From: Chachezhania sediminis
GTDB lineage: Bacteria; Pseudomonadota; Alphaproteobacteria; Rhodobacterales; Rhodobacteraceae
Assembly: GCF_009765275.1 (NCBI RefSeq)
Contig: NZ_VOPH01000008.1
Span: 124,001 to 188,000, forward strand
Length of the DNA: 64,000 nt
Direction of reading: 5' to 3'
Under the pieces are notes generated by a model. It made no database searches. It had not been told where the DNA came from and saw only the letters and a program-made list of their open reading frames with translations. The position numbers were made by a program, and so were the translations under genes. Shown in pieces: positions 59,093-64,000 of the stretch (its first letter is position 1; the number at the start of each line of letters is the position of its first letter).

Positions 59093-59929
59093 TCAATGGA
59101 TGGTGTCCTGCGCGGTGGGGCCCGCGGCCTGAAGCGCACGGCGGCGCTGGCCCGGAATCGCCGCGATCAGGCGGCGGGTGTAATCGGTTTGCGGTGCCCG
59201 GAAGACCTGATCGACAGGCCCCCATTCCACCAGCTGGCCGCGGTTCAGGACGCCCACCGTGCCGCACAGGTGATCGACCACCGACAGGTCGTGGCTGATG
59301 AACAGAAGCGACAGCCCCTGTTCGCGGATGATCCTGCGCAGAAGATCGAGCACCTGCGCCTGACTGGAGACATCCAGCGCCGAAACGGGTTCGTCCGCGA
59401 TCAGCAGCTTCGGCCCCGGCGCCAGCGCGCGGGCGATGGCGATCCGCTGACGTTGGCCCCCGGAAAACTGGTGCGGGAACCGGTCCAGCCAGGCCGGGTC
59501 CAGCCCTACCTGATCCAGCAGTTCGACAGACCGGTCCAGGATCGCCCCACCCTTCAGGTCGGTGCAGGCCTTCAACGGCTCCGCCAACAGGTCCCGCACC
59601 CGCCAGCGCGGGTCGAGCGAGGCATAGGGGCTTTGGAACACCATCTGCACGTCCTGCCGGGCCGCGCGGAGTGTTTGCCCCTTCAGTCCCAGCCAGTCCC
59701 GCCCGTCGAAGGTGACGCTGCCCGACGTCGGATCGGTCAGGCGGGCGACGATCCGCCCGATGGTCGACTTGCCCGATCCGCTTTCGCCGACAAGGCCGAA
59801 GGCCTCGCCCTTGTGGATGCGGAAGCTGACATCGTCGACGGCCACCATGCTGCCTTTGGGGCGGAACAGGCCCCCCGGCAGGTCGAATTCGCGGCGCAGG
59901 CCGGTCACGTCCAGAAGCACGTCAGGCAT
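59093..59929 (-). CDS. Peptide ABC transporter ATP-binding protein, DppF/OppF type
   Basis: A 278-residue ATPase with Walker A GESGSGKST, signature QFSGGQRQRIAIARAL, Walker B LLIADEPVSALDVS and switch His in ISHDLSVVDHL. The C-terminal extension PQTDYTRRLIAAIP is the Opp/Dpp-specific tail; the cysteine motif of 4Fe-4S Dpp ATPases is not seen. It overlaps the preceding ATPase gene by 8 bases. Confidence 0.93.
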   Translation of the reverse strand: MPDVLLDVTGLRREFDLPGGLFRPKGSMVAVDDVSFRIHKGEAFGLVGESGSGKSTIGRIVARLTDPTSGSVTFDGRDWLGLKGQTLRAARQDVQMVFQSPYASLDPRWRVRDLLAEPLKACTDLKGGAILDRSVELLDQVGLDPAWLDRFPHQFSGGQRQRIAIARALAPGPKLLIADEPVSALDVSSQAQVLDLLRRIIREQGLSLLFISHDLSVVDHLCGTVGVLNRGQLVEWGPVDQVFRAPQTDYTRRLIAAIPGQRRRALQAAGPTAQDTIH

Positions 59930-60770
59930 GGGAGCCCCCGGATTGCACCGCCGCGACCTCGGCCGTGCGGAACTGGGGACGGGCGGCCAGAAGCTCCTGC
60001 GTATAGGGGTGCCGGGGTCGGATCAGGACGTCGTCCACCCGCCCGGCCTCGACGATCTTGCCATGGCGCATGACCACCACGTCGTCGCAGATATCGCCCA
60101 CGACATCCAGGTCGTGGCTGATGAACAGCATCGCCATCTCGCGTTCGCGGATCAGGTCCTGCATCAGATCCAGGATCTGGGCCTGCACGGTGACGTCCAG
60201 CGCGGTGGTCGGTTCGTCCGCGATCAGCAGTTCGGGTTCCAGCGCGATGGCCGCCGCGATCACGATCCGCTGGCGCATCCCGCCCGACAATTCGTGCGGA
60301 TAATTGTCGATCCGTTTGTCGGCATCGCGGATCCCGACCTGTTCCAAAAGGTCCAGCACGGCCGCCCGCCGCGCCTTTCTCGACATCTGCGGCCGGTGAT
60401 ATCGGAACATGTCGGCAATCTGGTCACCCACCCGCAGGACCGGGTTCAGCGTGGCCATCGCGTCCTGGAACACCATCGACACACGCTCGCCCCTTAGGCT
60501 GCGCCAGCCCTGGCCCTTCAGCTTTGCCAGGTCGGTCCCGGCGAACTTCATCTCGCCCCCGATCACCGCATGGGATGCCTCTGTCAGGCCCATGGCCGCC
60601 ATCCCGATGGAAGACTTGCCCGATCCGCTTTCGCCCACGACGCCCAGCACGCGCCCCGCGCCCAAGGCAAAGCTGACGCCGTCGACCGCCCGGGTCAGCC
60701 CGCCGCGGCCCGGGTAGTCGATGGTCAGGTCACGGACCTGAAGCACGGGCATGCTTTCGGGGGCACTCAT
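59922..60770 (-). CDS. Peptide ABC transporter ATP-binding protein, DppD/OppD type
   Basis: A 282-residue ATPase with Walker A GESGSGKSS, signature ELSGGMRQRIVIAAAI, Walker B LLIADEPTTALDVT and switch His in ISHDLDVVGDI. It ends with the Opp/Dpp tail HPYTQELLAARP. The ATG at 60770 is preferred over the upstream frame, which overlaps the permease gene. It is the partner of the ATPase encoded at 59093-59929. Confidence 0.93.
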   Translation of the reverse strand: MSAPESMPVLQVRDLTIDYPGRGGLTRAVDGVSFALGAGRVLGVVGESGSGKSSIGMAAMGLTEASHAVIGGEMKFAGTDLAKLKGQGWRSLRGERVSMVFQDAMATLNPVLRVGDQIADMFRYHRPQMSRKARRAAVLDLLEQVGIRDADKRIDNYPHELSGGMRQRIVIAAAIALEPELLIADEPTTALDVTVQAQILDLMQDLIREREMAMLFISHDLDVVGDICDDVVVMRHGKIVEAGRVDDVLIRPRHPYTQELLAARPQFRTAEVAAVQSGGSHA

Positions 60771-61669
60771 GTCCTTGTCCTTTCCAGCCGCGGATCGAAG
60801 TGATCGCGCATGAAGTCGCCGAAAAGGTTGATCCCGACCGAGGTCATCAGGACCGCGATCCCCGGAGCGATGACGATCCATGGCTGCTGGTAAAGATAGT
60901 CGCGCCCGTCCGCGATCATCATCCCCCAGGAAATCGTGGGCGGCTGGACGCCCAGGCCAAGGAAGGACAGCCCCGCCTCGGACAGGACCACAAGGGCCAC
61001 GTCCAGCGTGGCGACCACCAGCATGGCGGGCAGGACGTTGGGCAGGACATGGGTCAGGATGATCCGCGCCCGCGACACACCCATGGTGATCGCGGCATCG
61101 ATGTAATCGAGCTTGCGGATCCGCAGGGTTTCGCTTCGGACCACGCGGGCGAAGTTGATCCAGAAGCCCATGGACAGCGCCACGACAAGGGTCGTGAAAC
61201 CCGGGCCCAGCACCGCCATGAAGATCAGCGCCAGCAGCAGGAAGGGAAAGGCCAGCTGGAAGTCCACAATGCGCATGATCACGGTATCCAGCCAGCCGCC
61301 GAAAAAGCCCGCAAGCGCGCCCAGAAGCGAACCGGCGACCAGCGCGATGGACACCACGATCACCGCCACCTGGACAGAGATGCGGGCACCCGCGATGGTC
61401 CTGCTCAGGATATCGCGGCCCATGTTGTCACCGCCCAGAAGGTGCTTGGCGGACCCGCCCTCCTGCCAGACTGTCGGGGCAAAGCGGGAAAACAGCGACT
61501 GGTGGACCGGATCGTGGGGCATGATCCAGGGGCCCGCAATCGCACAGAAAAGGATAAACAGGACCAGGATCAGGCCGCTCAGCCCCTTGGGGCTGCGGAT
61601 CAGGGCCGACAGGAACCCGGTGCGTGTAGGCGAGACGCTGGACGGCAGGCTTGCGGTCTCGTCCGTCAT
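60767..61669 (-). CDS. Peptide ABC transporter permease, DppC/OppC type
   Basis: A 300-residue permease. The N-terminal OppC-like segment (LSGLILVLFILFCAIAGPWI) is followed by a periplasmic loop with HLLGGDNMGRDILSRTIAGA. The family's EAA loop lies at RVVRSETLRIRKLDYIDAAI and the C-terminal PPTISWGMMIADGRDYL is present. Both ends overlap neighbours by 4 bases. Complete and of usual length. Confidence 0.93.
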   Translation of the reverse strand: MTDETASLPSSVSPTRTGFLSALIRSPKGLSGLILVLFILFCAIAGPWIMPHDPVHQSLFSRFAPTVWQEGGSAKHLLGGDNMGRDILSRTIAGARISVQVAVIVVSIALVAGSLLGALAGFFGGWLDTVIMRIVDFQLAFPFLLLALIFMAVLGPGFTTLVVALSMGFWINFARVVRSETLRIRKLDYIDAAITMGVSRARIILTHVLPNVLPAMLVVATLDVALVVLSEAGLSFLGLGVQPPTISWGMMIADGRDYLYQQPWIVIAPGIAVLMTSVGINLFGDFMRDHFDPRLERTRT

Positions 61670-62640
61670 GACCCGACCCTCGGGTCGATGATCCGGTAAA
61701 GCCCGTCGACGACAAGGTTCAGCGCAATGAAGAGCACGGCCGAGATCAGGACGACCCCCTGGATCACCGCATAGTCACGGTTGTGGATCGCATCGACCGC
61801 CAGCCGGCCGATCCCGGGCCAGGCAAAGACGTTTTCGATGACGACCGTGCCGGATAGAAGCGATCCGACCTGAAGCCCCAGCATGGTGACCACCGGCAGC
61901 AGCGCGTTCCGCAGCGCGTGGCGCAGGATGATGACCATCCGCGGGACACCCTTGGCCGTGGCGAAGGTGATATAGTCCTGCTCCAGCACCTCCAGCATGG
62001 CCGACCGGATCAGGCGCGCGTTCACGGCCACCAGCACGAAGCTAAGAGAGATTGCAGGCAACAGGAAATAGCGGATCGTCGTCACGAAACCGGCAAAATC
62101 CAGGGTGAACAACGCACCCAGAGCGGACCCGCGATAGCCGGACGCGGGAAGCATCCGCATGTCGACGGAAAACCACAGGATCATCATCACGGCCAGCAGG
62201 AAACTGGGCGTCGACACACCCAGAACGGCAACCACGGTGCCGCCGTAATCGACCCAGCTGCCCCGCTTCAGGGCGGTGACGACGCCAAGAGGCACGGCGA
62301 GGACAAGGCCGAAGACCATGGCCCAGAAGGCCAGTTCGGCGGTGGCGGGCACCCGTTCCAAGACCAGATCCGCCACCGGCATGTGCTGGCGCAGCGAGGT
62401 GCCGAGGTCGCCCTGAACGGCGCCCCCGAGATAGGCGATGTAATGTTCGAACACCGACCGGTTCAGACCCATCTGCTCCCGCAGACGGTCCAGATCCTCG
62501 ACCGTCATGCTGGGGTCGCCGGCCGATATGATATCGACCGGGTCGCCCGGGATGAGCTTGATCAGCGAGGACACGACCAGCGTGACCCCCAGAAGGATGA
62601 CGACCGACTGAAGCAGCCGCGGAAGCAGAAGGCGCAGCAT
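61666..62640 (-). CDS. Peptide ABC transporter permease, DppB/OppB type
   Basis: A 324-residue permease with the DppB start MLRLLLPRLLQSVVILLGVT, LIKLIPGDPVDIISAGDPSM (the PGDP motif), GLNRSVFEHYIAYLGGAVQG and the EAA region MLEVLEQDYITFATAKGVPR. The ATG at 62640 lies 4 bases after the binding-protein stop; an extended frame to 62688 overlaps that gene and is rejected. Confidence 0.93.
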   Translation of the reverse strand: MLRLLLPRLLQSVVILLGVTLVVSSLIKLIPGDPVDIISAGDPSMTVEDLDRLREQMGLNRSVFEHYIAYLGGAVQGDLGTSLRQHMPVADLVLERVPATAELAFWAMVFGLVLAVPLGVVTALKRGSWVDYGGTVVAVLGVSTPSFLLAVMMILWFSVDMRMLPASGYRGSALGALFTLDFAGFVTTIRYFLLPAISLSFVLVAVNARLIRSAMLEVLEQDYITFATAKGVPRMVIILRHALRNALLPVVTMLGLQVGSLLSGTVVIENVFAWPGIGRLAVDAIHNRDYAVIQGVVLISAVLFIALNLVVDGLYRIIDPRVGS

Positions 62641-62644
62641 CAGG

Positions 62645-64000
62645 TCAGGAAATGGTGATCTTTTCCGCCCGGACCGCGCCGCGGGCATCCATCACCGCCC
62701 CATGCACGTCAGACGCCACCACGCCAAAACTCATCGGCTCGTACAGCGGCTTCCACAGCGCGTCCTCGATCACCATGGCCTGAAGCTCGTCCAGCACCGC
62801 CTGCCGTTCGGCCGGAACCGCCAGCGTGCGCTGAAGCTCCAGCTTGGCATCGGTGCCTTCGGGCAGCTGGTGGACGAAGTTCAGCGAGCCGGTGGAATGG
62901 AAGCACATGAACATGATGTCCGCGTCCGAGAACGTGTAGGTCATCAGGTTCAGGTCGCCCTCGCCCGCGCGTGCCCGCTTGATCCAGTCGCCGACGGGCG
63001 TCAGGCCCAGCGACAGTTCCACGCCGACCTCGGCCAGCTGCGCCTGGATCACCTCGCAGGTGCGGCGGGTGATCGGTTCTTCCTTGGACAAGAGTTCCAG
63101 CTTCAGCGGCAGCTCGACCCCGGCTTCGGCCAGCAGGGCCTTTGCCTTTTCCGGATCGTAGCCATAGCCCATTTCCTTCGTCGCGGGCGAATAGCCCGGG
63201 ATGGCGCTGGCGACCGGAGAGGTCGCGGGCACGGCCTGACCGTCGATCCCGAAGGCCACGACGACGTCGGTGTCGATGGCATGGGAAATCGCCTGCCGCA
63301 CCCGGATGTCGTCCAGGGGCGCCATGTTCAGGTTGAACATCAGCGTGCAGCACCGTTCCGACGGGCGCTCCATCACGATCGCGTCGGGGTTGTCCTTCAG
63401 CCGGCCGATGGCGGTGACGGGGACCGATCCGCTGTTGAACATGGCGTTGATCTCGCCGGTTTCAAAGGCGGCCAGACGGGTCGTGTCCTCGGGGTACTGG
63501 ATGAACTCGATCGCCTCGATCAGCGGGGGTTCATCGATGGGACCGTAAAGTTCGTTCCGGGCCAGCCGGATACCGCGGTCGGACGACCAGCTTTCGAACT
63601 TGAACGGACCTGCCGCGACGGGCGCGCGACCGAAGGCATCGCCTTCCTTTTCCACCGCCGCCTTAGACAGCGGGCCTGTATAGGGGTTCGACAGGCCCAC
63701 GAAGACCGGGATGAACGCGTTTTCGAAGTTATAGGCGATGGTCAGGTCGTCCAGCACCTCGACATCGACCAGCGGGCCAAGCATCCCCTTCGACGGCGAA
63801 GCGGTCGCCGGATCCATGTGCCGCCGGACCGACCAGGCCACCGCCTCGGCATTCAGGGGTGTGCCGTCCTGGAACACCATGTCGGGCTTCAGCCTGAAGA
63901 TCAGGGTCTTGTTCTCGTTGGTGAACTCCCAGCTTTCGGCGACGCCCGGGCCCAGGTTGCCGTCGACGTCGCGCTTGGCCATCGGTTCGACGATATAGGC
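62645..64000 (-). CDS. Peptide ABC transporter substrate-binding protein (family 5), N-terminus outside window
   Basis: 452 codons visible, open through base 64000, so the signal peptide and first part (perhaps 60-80 residues) are missing. The frame at the window edge reads AYIVEPMAKRDVDGNLGPG, typical of the DppA/OppA region shortly after the N-terminus. It continues with LAESWEFTNENKTLIFRLKP-type sequence and the DDIRVRQAISHAIDTD segment. An internal Met at 63982 is not the start. It would bind the imported di/oligopeptide or related ligand for the operon downstream. It is directly followed by dppB, with no hairpin. Confidence 0.93.
   Translation of the reverse strand, partial: AYIVEPMAKRDVDGNLGPGVAESWEFTNENKTLIFRLKPDMVFQDGTPLNAEAVAWSVRRHMDPATASPSKGMLGPLVDVEVLDDLTIAYNFENAFIPVFVGLSNPYTGPLSKAAVEKEGDAFGRAPVAAGPFKFESWSSDRGIRLARNELYGPIDEPPLIEAIEFIQYPEDTTRLAAFETGEINAMFNSGSVPVTAIGRLKDNPDAIVMERPSERCCTLMFNLNMAPLDDIRVRQAISHAIDTDVVVAFGIDGQAVPATSPVASAIPGYSPATKEMGYGYDPEKAKALLAEAGVELPLKLELLSKEEPITRRTCEVIQAQLAEVGVELSLGLTPVGDWIKRARAGEGDLNLMTYTFSDADIMFMCFHSTGSLNFVHQLPEGTDAKLELQRTLAVPAERQAVLDELQAMVIEDALWKPLYEPMSFGVVASDVHGAVMDARGAVRAEKITIS

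Overview
The window looks like chromosomal accessory DNA from a high-GC alphaproteobacterium, most probably of the Rhodobacteraceae (roseobacter-like) type. The reasons are four complete TRAP transporter sets, an ABC importer of the branched-chain amino acid/organic acid class, many small catabolic operons each with its own regulator (IclR, AraC/GlxA, MarR, LacI, LysR), and a heme oxygenase-bacteriophytochrome pair. This taxonomic guess is inference; no rRNA, tRNA, transposase, integrase or CRISPR array was seen. Coding density is high and genes are often coupled by ATGA-type overlaps.

Layout. (1) 1-8203, plus strand: a truncated IclR regulator, an E1 alpha/beta thiamine-diphosphate enzyme pair, a TRAP transporter, an acetolactate-synthase-like TPP enzyme, and an unrecognised protein made of two copies of one domain. 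(2) 8739-17575, minus strand: a compact bacterial microcompartment (BMC) operon. In transcription order it encodes a TauD-type 2-oxoglutarate dioxygenase, an acylating aldehyde dehydrogenase, a double-domain shell protein (BMC-T), a protein with a EutQ-like tail, a pentamer vertex protein (BMC-P), a hexamer shell protein (BMC-H), a second BMC-T, a GlxA-type AraC regulator, and TRAP dctP-dctQ-dctM. (3) 18465-29026: a thiolase and acyl-CoA synthetase divergent from a MarR regulator, a five-gene ABC importer, a second MarR, and a fumarylacetoacetase-family hydrolase with an AhpD-like protein. (4) 29516-42621: two more TRAP systems, a metallo-beta-lactamase-fold hydrolase, three short-chain dehydrogenases, LacI and LysR regulators and an AhpD-like protein. 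(5) 42912-55122: a small DUF2892 membrane protein behind a SqrR/BigR-like box, heme oxygenase plus a bacteriophytochrome hybrid kinase, and a 2555-residue glycine-rich autotransporter. (6) 55233-64000, minus strand: a LysR regulator and a dipeptide-type ABC importer operon with an MlrC-like M81 protein and an FAD amine/amino-acid oxidase; the binding protein runs off the window.

The most interesting system is the BMC operon. It has a full minimal shell, one acylating aldehyde dehydrogenase with an encapsulation-peptide-like C-terminus, and a EutQ-tail protein whose N-terminus resembles the PduP targeting helix. The enzyme that would generate the aldehyde appears to be a TauD-family oxygenase rather than a B12, glycyl-radical or ammonia-lyase enzyme. 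The phosphotransacylase and alcohol dehydrogenase normally used for cofactor recycling are not in the operon. Co-transcription with a TRAP importer suggests an aerobic microcompartment for an imported organic substrate, perhaps a sulfonate, amine or ether; the substrate cannot be named from sequence alone.

A second cross-cutting feature is a GC-rich hairpin after the binding-protein gene of three of the four TRAP operons and of the ABC operon, a likely device to raise binding-protein levels over permease levels.
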